Positions 18,044 through 26,403 of a stretch of DNA of 64,000 nucleotides are shown piece after piece. Under the pieces are notes generated by a model. That model searched no databases, was not told the DNA's origin, and saw only the letters and a list, made by a program, of their open reading frames with translations. Where the stretch lies: NCBI RefSeq assembly GCF_029433095.1, contig NZ_JARNTX010000003.1:1-64000 (forward strand), in the 5' to 3' direction. The stretch is from Hymenobacter sp. YC55 (GTDB taxonomy: Bacteria; Bacteroidota; Bacteroidia; Cytophagales; Hymenobacteraceae). Each line of letters opens with the position of its first letter. Position 1 is the stretch's first letter. A program made the translations under genes and the position numbers.

Positions 18044-18949
18044 TCAAAGACGCCGAAAAGTCGAGGGCGTGAGGCCGGTGTGCTTTTTAAAGAAGTAATT
18101 GAAATGCGCCGGCTCGTCAAACCCGAGGCTGTAGCCGACTTCGGCGATGTTCCAGTCCGTGTGCCGGAGCAGGGCTTTTGCTTCGCTGCTCAAGCGGGCG
18201 GCAATGTGGTCGGTGGTGGTTTTGCCGGTTGTGGCTCGCACGCAGTGGTTGAGGTGGTTGGGGTGCACGGCTAAGTGCTGGGCAAAATCGCGGGCCGAGC
18301 GCAAGGCCACCCGCTGGGTGGGGGACTCGAGGGGAAACTGCCGTTCGAGCAACGCTAAAAACCCGGCCGTGAGGCGCGCTTTGGCATCAGCCGGCGGGTA
18401 GCGGGTACCGGCCGGCCGCAGTTTAAGAGCGTAGTGCAGCAACTCCGCGGCGTAGGTCCGCAGCAGGTCGTACTTGAGCAAGTAGTCGGAGGCGAGTTCG
18501 GTTAGCATTTTCTCGAACAAGGCACTCACTTCGGCCACTTGGGGAACCGTGAGGGGGTAGATGAGCACGTTGCCGGGCCCGAAGAACGGTTGTTCGGGGA
18601 GAGTTATCCCCCCACGTTCCTGAAAGAAGTCTTGGCGAAGAATGCAAAAAAAGCCGGTTATCTCCGCGGAGAGCAGGTATCGAGTGTAGGGTAGTTGCGG
18701 AGCGAAAAACAGTAAGGCGGGGCCAAGGGCCTCGACTCGTTGGTCGGCGTAGTGATAGGCACAGTGCCCGTGGCGGAGCAGCGCGATTTTGTAGAAATCG
18801 CGGCGGCTAAACTGCACGGGCTCGGCGCCGAGGACCAGGGACTCTTCCAAGCGAAATACATTGACCTGCCCCAGGTCGGTGGGCCGGGTATCCGGGGTAG
18901 TTTGGAAGTGGTGCTGATAAAATTCGGGGAGACCCTCGGGCTTTGCCAT
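18044..18949 (-). CDS. AraC-family regulator
   Basis: A 301-residue regulator with an N-terminal cupin-like sensor (QFSRRDFYKIALLRHG..., ALLFFAPQLPYTRY) and a C-terminal DNA-binding domain of two helix-turn-helix units (HLAVHPNHLNHCVRATTG and IAEVGYSLGFDEPAHFNYFFKKHTG). It is a clear paralogue of the regulators at 20601 and 27386: all three share a DFYKI/AYYKI/DYYKV sensor block and the same HTH spacing. It sits directly upstream of the EthD gene on the same strand. Confidence 0.93.
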   Translation of the reverse strand: MAKPEGLPEFYQHHFQTTPDTRPTDLGQVNVFRLEESLVLGAEPVQFSRRDFYKIALLRHGHCAYHYADQRVEALGPALLFFAPQLPYTRYLLSAEITGFFCILRQDFFQERGGITLPEQPFFGPGNVLIYPLTVPQVAEVSALFEKMLTELASDYLLKYDLLRTYAAELLHYALKLRPAGTRYPPADAKARLTAGFLALLERQFPLESPTQRVALRSARDFAQHLAVHPNHLNHCVRATTGKTTTDHIAARLSSEAKALLRHTDWNIAEVGYSLGFDEPAHFNYFFKKHTGLTPSTFRRL

Positions 18950-19166
18950 GCGGCAAACTTACCAAATTCACCTTTTCTCGGGGGCGGGGCCGCTGGTTTG
19001 CCAGCGTCGCTTGGCCCGCTGAAATGGTTTCCAGAAGCGGCAGTCGGCCATCCAAATAAAAGATAAGCTCACCCCACCGCGAGGAAGCGGACTAAGCCGC
19101 AGTCAGAAAGGGGTGCCTTGTGGAGCCATCTCTAGTTGTCGGTAGCAGGCGGTACTTGCTAACGCT

Positions 19167-19520
19167 TCACTGGCCAACTATTTTTTTGTGGTGTATAACT
19201 CCCCAAGCCGCTAACCCTTCAATAATGGGTTGCAGGGTTTTGCCATGTTCGGTCAGCTCATAGGTAACGGTTATGGGTTGCGTATCTACAATAGTTCGCT
19301 TGATCACCTGGTTTATTTCCAACTCCTTCAATTCCTTGCTCAACATTCGATTGGAAATCCCGACTACATCATGCAAGATGTCGGAAAACCGTCGTTTCGT
19401 GAAACAGCAAAGAGCGGAAATAATGGCAATTTTCCATTTCCCGTTCAGCACATCCATCGAGTCCTGAACGGTTCGCATGAGGTACTTACGTCTGGTTTGA
19501 GCGTCTTCTTTTGAGGACAT
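19167..19520 (-). CDS. HxlR-family winged-helix regulator
   Basis: Taken from MSSKEDAQTRRKY (19520), 117 residues; an ATG at 19541 is the alternative. The sequence shows the HxlR core: VLNGKWKIAIISALC, RFSDILHDVVGISNRMLSKELKELE as the recognition helix, and VTYELTEHGKTLQPII as the wing and dimer helix. HxlR proteins usually sense aldehydes, quinones or redox stress and control a divergent oxidoreductase. Here the divergent neighbour is an SDR gene 110 bp away, with GTTAC/GTAAC repeats between them. The CC pair after SAL could be redox-reactive, which is an inference. Confidence 0.93.
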   Translation of the reverse strand: MSSKEDAQTRRKYLMRTVQDSMDVLNGKWKIAIISALCCFTKRRFSDILHDVVGISNRMLSKELKELEINQVIKRTIVDTQPITVTYELTEHGKTLQPIIEGLAAWGVIHHKKIVGQ

Positions 19521-19526
19521 GGCAAG

Positions 19527-19574
19527 GTTACTTGGTAACACCGATGTAACGGTTATTTTTAATTACAAAGTTAC
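19527..19574. promoter_or_regulatory. Putative HxlR operator, GTTAC/GTAAC repeats
   Basis: Between the divergent hxlR-type and SDR genes, gttac (19527-19531) and gtaac (19535-19539) form an inverted repeat spaced by ttg. Further gtaac (19546-19550) and gttac (19570-19574) copies follow. The first pair sits just before the regulator start, and the last overlaps the expected -33 region of the SDR promoter, a layout consistent with autorepression and control of the SDR gene. Confidence 0.5.
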
Positions 19575-19594
19575 TAAATAGAACAAGGGTAGTC

Positions 19595-19602
19595 TACTTT
19601 TG
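19595..19602 (+). promoter_or_regulatory. Bacteroidota-type -7 box of the SDR gene
   Basis: The octamer tacttttg matches the TAnnTTTG -7 consensus of Bacteroidota promoters and lies 28 bases before the SDR start codon. The matching -33 region (about 19572-19576) lacks a good TTTG and instead holds a gttac repeat, suggesting a regulated promoter. Confidence 0.45.
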
Positions 19603-19629
19603 GCCCGTCAACCAACAAACTTTTTCATC

Positions 19630-20370
19630 ATGCGTCTGAGAGGAAAAAATGCGATTATTTGTGGGGGAACCACCGGCATTGGGTTTGCGGCGGCCCAGGC
19701 CTTTATCGAGGCCGGGGCGACGGTTTGGATAACGGGCCGAGGGGAAGAGAATCTACGGGCCGCGGCGGCAAAAATCAATAGTCCCCATCTACGAACCGTA
19801 GTGGCCGACACCTCCGCGCTGGCTGGTATCGCCGCGCTGGAACAAGCCGTGCAAGAAAGCGGGGCCACTATCGATGTGCTCCTGTTGAATGCCGCCATCG
19901 TCGGCATTCAGTCAATTGAGCGGACCACGGAAGCGGAGTTTGATGCCCAATTCAACACCAACGTGAAAGGCCATTACTTTACGTTGCAGAAGCTGCTGCC
20001 TTATTTGGCGGATGGGGCCTCCGTACTGTTCACCTCTTCCGGTTCCGCCACGGCGGCCACGCTAAATACGAGCGTGTACGCGGCGACCAAAGCCGCCTTA
20101 AACAAAATTGCGCAGGTTGCCGCGAATGAGCTGGCAGGCAGAAAAATTCGCGTAAACGTGGTGAGTCCCGGGCCGGTTGCGACGGAATTAGTGTTAGCTG
20201 CCCCGGCAGAAGTGTTGACCCATTTTGCCTCCTCGACGGCCTTGCAACGACTAGGGCAGCCCGAGGAATTGGCCAAAGCCTTCTTATTCCTGGCTTCCGA
20301 TGAGGCCAGCTTTATCACTGGCACGGAGCTGCTGGTAGACGGCGGTTGGGTTAACTACGCGTACAAGTAG
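19630..20370 (+). CDS. SDR-family oxidoreductase
   Basis: From MRLRGKNAIICGGTTGIG (19630) this is a 246-residue classical SDR; the in-frame ATG at 19600 overlaps the -7 box and is less likely. Features are the GGTTGIG cofactor motif (residues ~12-18), LNAA in place of NNAG, Ser in LFTSSGSAT, YAATK as the catalytic Tyr-Lys pair, and a C-terminal GTELLVDGGW. It probably reduces a carbonyl compound with NAD(P)H. Expression is likely governed by the divergent HxlR regulator. Confidence 0.94.
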   Translation: MRLRGKNAIICGGTTGIGFAAAQAFIEAGATVWITGRGEENLRAAAAKINSPHLRTVVADTSALAGIAALEQAVQESGATIDVLLLNAAIVGIQSIERTTEAEFDAQFNTNVKGHYFTLQKLLPYLADGASVLFTSSGSATAATLNTSVYAATKAALNKIAQVAANELAGRKIRVNVVSPGPVATELVLAAPAEVLTHFASSTALQRLGQPEELAKAFLFLASDEASFITGTELLVDGGWVNYAYK

Positions 20371-20600
20371 AAACTCTGTTCTTCGGAACGTGTTAGGGAA
20401 GTAGCCAATGCTGATTAGGGCTTGCCCTATGTGTTTAACCATACCCTCTCTATTGTACAAGCTCCCACTTAAGCTCAGGAAAGCGACATGCTTTTCTTTG
20501 CTATTTCTGTAAGCTTCTAACTGCTAGGTGCCCGCAAGGAATATTAAACCAAGCAAGAAGCGAAGACAGTTATCTTTGAATTCCGCAAGTTCGCTGCCCG

Positions 20601-21530
20601 ATGAAACCCACTTCGCTCGACCAGTTTTACCAGGAGGCAACTACTGCTCTTGATACGAAATTGCAGGCTTTGTTGCCCCCCGACATTCAAAAAGAAGTGG
20701 GGCATTTCAATGTGTTCAACATCCAGGAGTTGTTCGAGCGCCTGCGCGAGAAGCCCGTGATGCCCTACGACCGCCGGGCCTACTATAAAATCAGCTTGAT
20801 TAGCGGGCGCAACCAAGCCGAATACGCCGACAAAGTAATTGCTATCGAGCGCAATGCCCTGCTCTTTGCCACACCCAAGGTGCCCTACCATTGGGTGCCG
20901 CAGGACCTGGAGCAGGCGGGGTATTTCTGCATCTTCACCGAAGCCTTTCTGCTGCCAGCCAAGAGCGGGGTGGTGCTGGACGAGTTGCCCATCTTCCAAG
21001 CCGGCGGCTACCCCGTATTTCAAGTGAGCGACGAGGAAAGCGCGGAAATCAAGGCCATCTTTCAAAAGATGCACCGGGAAATCGGCTCCAACTACGCCTA
21101 CAAATATGATCTGATTCGCACGTACTTGCTGGAAATCATTCATCTCGGGCAGAAGCTGCAGCCCGTGACGGCGCTCTACCCCGCCCATACCGCTTCTGCC
21201 CGGGTATCGTCGCTGTTTATTGAACTGCTCGAGCGGCAGTTTCCCATCGAAACGCCTCGGCAGAAGCTGCAGTTGCGCACAGCCAAGGACTATGCGGACC
21301 GCCTCGCCGTGCACGTCAACCACCTCAACAAGGTGCTCAAGGAACACACTGGCCGCACCACCACCGACATCATCGGCAGCCGCGTGGTGCAGGAAGCCAA
21401 GCTGCTGCTCAAGCAAACCAACTGGAACATCTCGGAAATTTCCGACAGCCTCGGCTTTGCCGAAGTCGCTCACTTCTCCAACTTCTTCAAACGACAGACT
21501 TCCTTTTCACCTTTGGCCTTTCGAGCGTAG
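20601..21530 (+). CDS. AraC-family regulator
   Basis: A 309-residue AraC protein (MKPTSLDQFYQEA...) with sensor block YDRRAYYKISLI, a LLFATPKVPYHW strand pair, and a C-terminal domain with AKDYADRLAVHVNHLNKVLK and ISDSLGFAEVAHFSNFFKR. It is one of three close paralogues in the cluster. An SDR gene follows 101 bp downstream on the same strand and is the probable target. The 230-bp upstream gap separates it from the preceding SDR gene. Confidence 0.94.
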   Translation: MKPTSLDQFYQEATTALDTKLQALLPPDIQKEVGHFNVFNIQELFERLREKPVMPYDRRAYYKISLISGRNQAEYADKVIAIERNALLFATPKVPYHWVPQDLEQAGYFCIFTEAFLLPAKSGVVLDELPIFQAGGYPVFQVSDEESAEIKAIFQKMHREIGSNYAYKYDLIRTYLLEIIHLGQKLQPVTALYPAHTASARVSSLFIELLERQFPIETPRQKLQLRTAKDYADRLAVHVNHLNKVLKEHTGRTTTDIIGSRVVQEAKLLLKQTNWNISEISDSLGFAEVAHFSNFFKRQTSFSPLAFRA

Positions 21531-21631
21531 AGCCATTAGATGTGAATTTCGCAAAAGATGGATTGCGGAACGCAAACACTCCGCGGTGTTCTAGGGGGAC
21601 CTTTGCCCGGTCATTATTTCTCTAGAAACTC

Positions 21632-22417
21632 ATGGACGTACGTCAGAACACTATTCTCATTACCGGCGGTACCAGCGGCTTCGGCTACGCGTTTGCGGCT
21701 CGCTTACTGGAGTTGGGCAACACCGTGCTTATCACGGGCCGCAACCAAGCCAAGCTCGACGAAACCAAACGTCGTCTGCCCGGCGTGCATACCTTCCGAA
21801 GCGACGTAAGCGACCCGGAAGCGATAGCGCGTCTCTACCAGCAGGTAGTCAGTGAATTTCCGGCCCTCAACGTGCTCATCAACAATGCCGGGGAGATGCG
21901 CAAGCTCAATCTACAAGATCCGACGCTGGATTTGCGCGACCTCACCCGGGAGGTAGACATCAACCTGGTGGGTCCCATTCGCATGGTGCAGCAATTCCTA
22001 CCGCACCTGAAAACCAAAAAGACGGCGGCCCTGCTGAACGTGACGTCCGGGCTGGCCATGACCCCATTTCCGCTGGCGCCGATTTATAGCGGCACCAAAG
22101 CGGGGCTGCGCGCTTACACCAAAGCTTTGCGGGTACAACTGCAACACACGCCGGTCAAGGTATTTGAACTGGTAGCGCCCGCCGCCAAAACGCCCCTAGC
22201 CGATCCGTTTGCCGGCGTGATGGCCGAGAGCATGCTCATGGCTCCGGACAAGGTGGTTGCGCAAGCCATCGAGGGGCTGCAGCACGATCGGCTGGAAATC
22301 TATCCCGGCCTGTCGCGCATCTTGCGCTACATGAGCCGTCTAGCCCCGGGGGTACTGCTCAAGCAAATGAGCAAGGGCGTAACCGAAGCGTTTGCCCAGC
22401 CCCGGGTGAAGGCCTAA
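21632..22417 (+). CDS. SDR-family oxidoreductase, DltE-like
   Basis: A 261-residue short-chain dehydrogenase with GGTSGFG (~12-18), the NNAGEMRK segment after LNVLI, Ser in NVTSGLAM and YSGTK (~150-154). GGTSGFG and NNAGEM are characteristic of the DltE/YqiM subgroup. The C-terminal part (LAPGVLLKQMSKGV) forms an amphipathic extension. DltE-type proteins have no firmly established substrate. It lies 101 bp after an AraC regulator of the same strand. Confidence 0.93.
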   Translation: MDVRQNTILITGGTSGFGYAFAARLLELGNTVLITGRNQAKLDETKRRLPGVHTFRSDVSDPEAIARLYQQVVSEFPALNVLINNAGEMRKLNLQDPTLDLRDLTREVDINLVGPIRMVQQFLPHLKTKKTAALLNVTSGLAMTPFPLAPIYSGTKAGLRAYTKALRVQLQHTPVKVFELVAPAAKTPLADPFAGVMAESMLMAPDKVVAQAIEGLQHDRLEIYPGLSRILRYMSRLAPGVLLKQMSKGVTEAFAQPRVKA

Positions 22418-22471
22418 GCGCGCTACGTTTCTTCCTCTATCCTCCCTGTCATGGCCCGGCTGCCCAGGCCA

Positions 22472-22673
22472 TTAGGGTGAAATGGGATTGGCGGAACTGT
22501 GCTGCACGTGAAAAACCGGCAGGTGATTGAGCCGCCAGTAAGCTAAAAGCATAGCGGCCTTTTGTTCGGCGGTAGAATGGTTGCGCTCGTTTCCCCAGAT
22601 AGGCTAGATCCTGGAAGTTTTTCTGGATATCGATGAGCAACAAAGCAGGGCCGTTTTTTCGATTGAGGGCCAT
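22472..22673 (-). pseudogene. Truncated, frameshifted isochorismatase-like cysteine hydrolase
   Basis: From MALNRKNGPALLLIDIQKNF (start 22673) the sequence gives the typical first strand of isochorismatase-family hydrolases, LLLIDIQ with the catalytic Asp, followed by FQDLAYLG. The reading then shifts one frame and continues as LLAYWRLNHLPVFHVQHSS before a stop at 22472. Normal members have about 180 residues including a catalytic Cys, which is absent here. The gene is frameshifted and truncated. Confidence 0.7.
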
Positions 22674-22763
22674 ACATGTCAGGTTGAAAAGTACATTCAA
22701 CTGATTGGCACAACCCATTTTAATGAAGAAGCATAAGAAGGGTGACTTGAGTAAGTGAGAGTT

Positions 22764-23483
22764 CTAGTTGGCATCGATTAGCTGGCCGGCGCCGCTTACC
22801 TGCGAGTTAATCTGGGGCTGACCTTGGTAGCGGACTTTGCTACCCCCGCTGATGCGGGCAGTCAACCGCCTTGCAACGCGGATGCGGGCCTCGCCCGCGC
22901 CGGAAACGGTGACGTCAGTGGTCTGCGTCGCGAGGTCGAAGGCTCGCAGCTGGCCCGCCCCGCTTAAATTTACCGTTTGTTCGGCCGCGGTGCCGTGCAA
23001 CGTAACCTGGCCGGCTCCGGAGATGGTGGTGAACACGCTGCCTATTTCCTGACAAGCCAGCGTGACGTGACTCGCGCCCGAGGTTTCAATGTGCAACTGA
23101 TTGCCGGTCCAGGCCGAGGAACTGGCAACCTGCGCAACCGATGAAGCCCCCAAACTAGTGAGCATGGGCGTGGTCAGGTACACTTTTACCGGCTCGTGCT
23201 TGCCCAGCCGGACCCGGTCGAAGTCGATGGCGAGCCGCTTGCCTATCACCTGCGTACGCAGCACGTTCAACACGTTGCGCTGGCCTTCCACGCGCAGCTC
23301 CGGCTGATTGCCTTGCGTCAAAGCTAGGTCGATGGCGCCGCTTACTTCTACGCTTTCCACTGGGCCAACTACCCGGGTCTCACTTACCACGGGTCCTTCG
23401 CCCTTTACTTTAGGGCCGATATTATCCCGGTCGCAGCCCACTAGGAATAGGGCCGCGAATAAGAGCGTGCACAGACGTTTCAT
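22764..23483 (-). CDS. Head GIN-domain (DUF2807) lipoprotein
   Basis: Starting at MKRLCTLLFAALFLVGC (23483), with a lipobox Cys17, the 239-residue product is a predicted lipoprotein. The rest is a right-handed beta-helix-like repeat: ESVEVSGAIDLALTQG, followed by repeated SGAG/SGGS turns (ISGAGQVTL, LSGAGQLRA, VSGAGEARI), the hallmark of the putative auto-transporter adhesin head GIN domain (PF10988). It is anchored in the envelope; its function is not established. It is the last gene of a three-gene minus-strand operon, 43 bp after the S41 peptidase. Confidence 0.88.
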   Translation of the reverse strand: MKRLCTLLFAALFLVGCDRDNIGPKVKGEGPVVSETRVVGPVESVEVSGAIDLALTQGNQPELRVEGQRNVLNVLRTQVIGKRLAIDFDRVRLGKHEPVKVYLTTPMLTSLGASSVAQVASSSAWTGNQLHIETSGASHVTLACQEIGSVFTTISGAGQVTLHGTAAEQTVNLSGAGQLRAFDLATQTTDVTVSGAGEARIRVARRLTARISGGSKVRYQGQPQINSQVSGAGQLIDAN

Positions 23484-23526
23484 AGCCTCAGAAAACAAAA
23501 ATCAAGGTTGCAAAAAGGAGAGTAGC

Positions 23527-24546
23527 TTATTGCGCTAGTTGCAGCGCGCGTTCAAGTATAAGGTCGTGGCCGGCCGCCAGATCGGCGGCGGTGTTGGCTA
23601 CGGCCACATCGGGTGTCAGGCCGCGGCCTTCCCAACTCACGCCGTTGTGGTCGCGGTACTCGCCCACCGACACGGTGAAACGCCAGCCGTTGGGCATGTC
23701 GCGCTCCACCCGGTCGGAGAAGGCGCCGTAGGTGGCAATCCCCACTTGGCGCACGTGAGGCAATCGTTTCAGGGCCAGCGTAAAGGTTTCGCCGGCGCTG
23801 AAGGTGTCGTCGGAAGTGAGCAGGATGATGGGGTTGGTGTACTGCCGCGAGCCGGTGGGCTGCACGTACCATTCCTGCCAGGCCGTGAACTGGTTGTGCA
23901 ACGGCCCGTTGCGCTTGCGCGACTTCATGTAGAGGCGCCGCTGGTCGGCGAAGCGGCCCGCCACGTACTGACCTAGCTCGTCGCGCCCGCCGGAGTTGTC
24001 GCGGATGTCGAGCACCAGCGCTTTAGTGCCCTGTAAGTCCCGGAGGATGTTGTCGAGGTTTTGCTGGTAATTCCGGTAGTCTTCATCCAGCCCTGACAGG
24101 TAGAGGTAGCCCACGTTGCCCGGCAGTTTGCCGTAGGTGATGGTCGGAGAAGCCAGGTGGCTTTCGGTGAGGTAGCGTGCCTTGATCAGCGCCAGGCTGG
24201 TGTGGTTGAGCGCCGGCCCGCGGCTCTGGCCCGACACGTAGCGCGGGTACTGCGCTTCGGTCGGGGACAAGCTCACGTGCCCGTCGTTGAGTTCGTCCAG
24301 CATGTGCGTTAGCACCCGGTACAAGTCCGCGTTGTCGGATTGCGGCGTGAGCTGCGGGCGGTAGTTGCGCTGCACGGCCAGCCAGTCCACGGCCTTCACC
24401 TCGAAGCCGCCGTAGAGCTGATCGAACTCCTGCCAGACAAATTTGAAGTTGGTTTGGGCCGTAGCGGTGGGCTCGACCTCTAGAGTTTCGCAGGAGGAAA
24501 AAGTGCCCAGCGCTAGCATACAAGAAAGAATAAGTGTTTTCTTCAT
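23527..24546 (-). CDS. S41-family peptidase, lipoprotein
   Basis: The 339-residue product starts with a lipobox (LGTFSSC, Cys19). The core has NVGYLYLSGLDED (about 145), LVLDIRDNSGGRDELG (about 177-192) and the nucleophile segment DDTFSAGETFTLAL with Ser250. The segment GIATYGAFSDRV fits the tricorn/IRBP-like S41 branch rather than CtpA, whose catalytic Lys is not in the expected place. A PDZ domain is not obvious. It probably cleaves peptides or misfolded proteins in the envelope. The upstream outer-membrane gene ends 2 bp before its start. Confidence 0.88.
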   Translation of the reverse strand: MKKTLILSCMLALGTFSSCETLEVEPTATAQTNFKFVWQEFDQLYGGFEVKAVDWLAVQRNYRPQLTPQSDNADLYRVLTHMLDELNDGHVSLSPTEAQYPRYVSGQSRGPALNHTSLALIKARYLTESHLASPTITYGKLPGNVGYLYLSGLDEDYRNYQQNLDNILRDLQGTKALVLDIRDNSGGRDELGQYVAGRFADQRRLYMKSRKRNGPLHNQFTAWQEWYVQPTGSRQYTNPIILLTSDDTFSAGETFTLALKRLPHVRQVGIATYGAFSDRVERDMPNGWRFTVSVGEYRDHNGVSWEGRGLTPDVAVANTAADLAAGHDLILERALQLAQ

Positions 24547-24548
24547 GG

Positions 24549-25364
24549 TTAAAAAGTGAGCCGCAGAGCTAAGTTCAGGCTATGCGAAAGGGTGGTGAGC
24601 GGCCGAGGATCGGGGTGCCGCAGCAAATTGAAATCATAGCCGAGGCCCGCCTGCCAATGCGTACCAAAAGCATGTGTGGCCGCTAGCGTCAGAGCGGCTT
24701 GCTGCAAGCGGTGCCCGCCTTCGAGCTGGGTGTTGTGGCGGTAGAAAGCCTTGAGTTGGCGGGTTTCCTCGGGCCGCGAAAGGGAACTGTGCCAGGGCAG
24801 CCGCGTGATAAGACCAGCCAGCGCGTACTGGCCCTGCGCTTCCAGCACCATTTTCGAACCCAGCGCGTAGCGCAGCTGGGCCACCACCGGCACCGACGTG
24901 ATGCTGGTCATGCTCGCGTGTGGCTCGCTCTGCGGGTAGTGCAGCAGCTGTTGCAGGCCGCCGCCAACCAGCACTTCACCGGCTTCAAAAGTCGCGAAGC
25001 GCCGCAGGTAGTGTACCTGCCCACTGGCCGTCGTGAGGTTGTCGCGTAAGGGTACGGGCGTATCGCCGAAGTATACCATCCGGTCGGGATAGGCTTTGGC
25101 GTAAAACGCACCGTGGGCGGCACGGGCGCCCACAAACCACTCGCTTTGGAAGGTGCGGTGCTGATAAGAAACGCCTACTTGCGCGAGCTGCCCTTGGTAA
25201 GCAAGCGGACTGGCGTTGCGGTCGTGCACGGTGTGCAGCACGGCGCCGGTGTGCAGCGTGAGCGTATGGTGGCTCGTTGGGGCCAGACCCTGGGCACCCG
25301 CGGCCCCCGGGGCCACGAGCGAGCTTAAGGCCACTAGCCTGAGAGCACTCAAAGTTGAATTCAT
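24549..25364 (-). CDS. Predicted outer-membrane beta-barrel protein
   Basis: The 271-residue product has an N-terminal export signal (cleavage near GAAGAQG) and then alternating polar/hydrophobic strands (HTLTLHTGAVLHTV, QVGVSYQHRTFQSEW, HSLNLALRLTF). It ends in a Phe, as outer-membrane barrels do. Glycine and aromatic residues recur at strand ends. No named family is recognised. It is the first gene of the operon with the S41 peptidase and GIN lipoprotein, so the three may form an envelope assembly. Confidence 0.65.
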   Translation of the reverse strand: MNSTLSALRLVALSSLVAPGAAGAQGLAPTSHHTLTLHTGAVLHTVHDRNASPLAYQGQLAQVGVSYQHRTFQSEWFVGARAAHGAFYAKAYPDRMVYFGDTPVPLRDNLTTASGQVHYLRRFATFEAGEVLVGGGLQQLLHYPQSEPHASMTSITSVPVVAQLRYALGSKMVLEAQGQYALAGLITRLPWHSSLSRPEETRQLKAFYRHNTQLEGGHRLQQAALTLAATHAFGTHWQAGLGYDFNLLRHPDPRPLTTLSHSLNLALRLTF

Positions 25365-25703
25365 AGTTGGAGAAAAGGGATCTATCTAGCTGTTAGTTAA
25401 CTAGGTGCAAAGCTAGAGTGCCCCTCCTCGCCCAACTTTCGCCAACGGGATTCTAACTTTTCCCGGACGGATTTTCGCGGCGCATTTAAAAAGCCTTCCT
25501 CGGCAAAGAGCCGCCTTAAATATTAAAAAGCCCCGGCATAATGTACCGGGGCTTGCAGTAAACTATAGCTGACTTGATAAAGGGCGAGCCGTTGAGGCAT
25601 TGCTCTAAAGAAGCAGCGAAATGCGCATGTTTACTGTTTGTCGTTGTCGAAGTACCCTAGCAGAAAACGTCAGCCACAAGCAGCCAGCTTTTCCACGGGT
25701 GGG
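25365..25703. other. Intergenic region with a hairpin
   Basis: No supported gene. It holds the promoter of the outer-membrane/peptidase operon and a strong hairpin described separately. AT content rises near 25490-25530. Confidence 0.4.
25528..25554 (-). terminator. Intrinsic terminator
   Basis: The arms aagccccgg (25528-25536) and ccggggctt (25546-25554) pair perfectly over 9 bp with a 9-nt loop. On the minus strand the stem is followed by ttttt and AT-rich sequence, as an intrinsic terminator would be. It lies downstream of the DinB relic, which is transcribed toward it. Confidence 0.75.
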
Positions 25704-25960
25704 CTAGCTCTGGTATTCTTTGTGGAGCTTGCGGATCAAACGTATCTGGCTCCGGTGGTAGATTTCGTCTTCGATCAGGTGAAACAGAACCCAAGCTAAG
25801 GTGCACCCTATATTCGCTTGATACCCCTCGATTCGTTTTGTGAAGTCTTCGAACGTGAGGGCCCGCACTGCCTGCACTGGTAATTGCCGGGATGCCATCA
25901 AGGAGGCTTGGTAAACGTTGATCAGCTGACCATACGCCACGCAATATCTGTTGCAACTGG
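25704..25960 (-). pseudogene. C-terminal remnant of a DinB-like protein
   Basis: The frame ends with LTFEDFTKRIEGYQANIGCT, then LAWVLFHLIEDEIYHRSQI and a basic tail. The W..FHLIEDEIYHR block is the last helix of DinB/DUF664 metal-binding four-helix proteins, which use such His residues for metal coordination. The N-terminal helices and their first metal-binding His are missing, and the frame upstream (from 26027) does not look native. It is likely a truncated gene, though a start near 25905 cannot be excluded. Confidence 0.5.
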
Positions 25961-26315
25961 CAGTGGAAGAGATGTAGTAGCAGATCAACCAGCGGTATAG
26001 ATCAGTGCCTTGGCCTTGATAGCACAAAGTTGGGGGCCTAGGCAGGGTTACTGTATTAATAGCTGCTCTAATTCAGTTAACGGTGAAATTTCTTTGCGAA
26101 AGGCCGAGCAGCCGGCGTTAAGGCGCCACGCGCAAGGCGCATGTTCGGATAACTATCGAATTGGCCTAGCGCAATATGCCAAACAACGTGGCAGGTTTTA
26201 GCAAGAGGTAAATGAATTAGACAATAATAACTCCAAATGTTGCTATTAGGCGCGAGAAATAATTCTAGTATTTACAATAAATCGCTGACTTAGCGGAAAA
26301 CTATGTTCAACTAAA
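25961..26315. other. Intergenic, no gene recognised
   Basis: No supported gene. A moderately AT-rich section runs from 26200 to 26305. A short plus frame at 26010-26201 has no domain similarity and atypical composition. Confidence 0.4.
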
Positions 26316-26383
26316 CCAGCGGTTTTATGCCCCGCTGGCTGACTGTCTCCCGTTTACAGCAGGGGCGCCGGGTACCCCTGCTG
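26316..26383 (-). repeat. Two tandem hairpins after the SDR gene
   Basis: Two hairpins lie in a row: ccagcgg (26316-26322) with ccgctgg (26332-26338), and cagcagggg (26357-26365) with cccctgctg (26375-26383). The second starts 20 bases past the SDR stop on the minus strand. Neither is followed by a long T run, so a role in transcript ending or stability is plausible but unproven. Confidence 0.5.
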
Positions 26384-26403
26384 CGGGCATTCCTTACGCA
26401 ACT

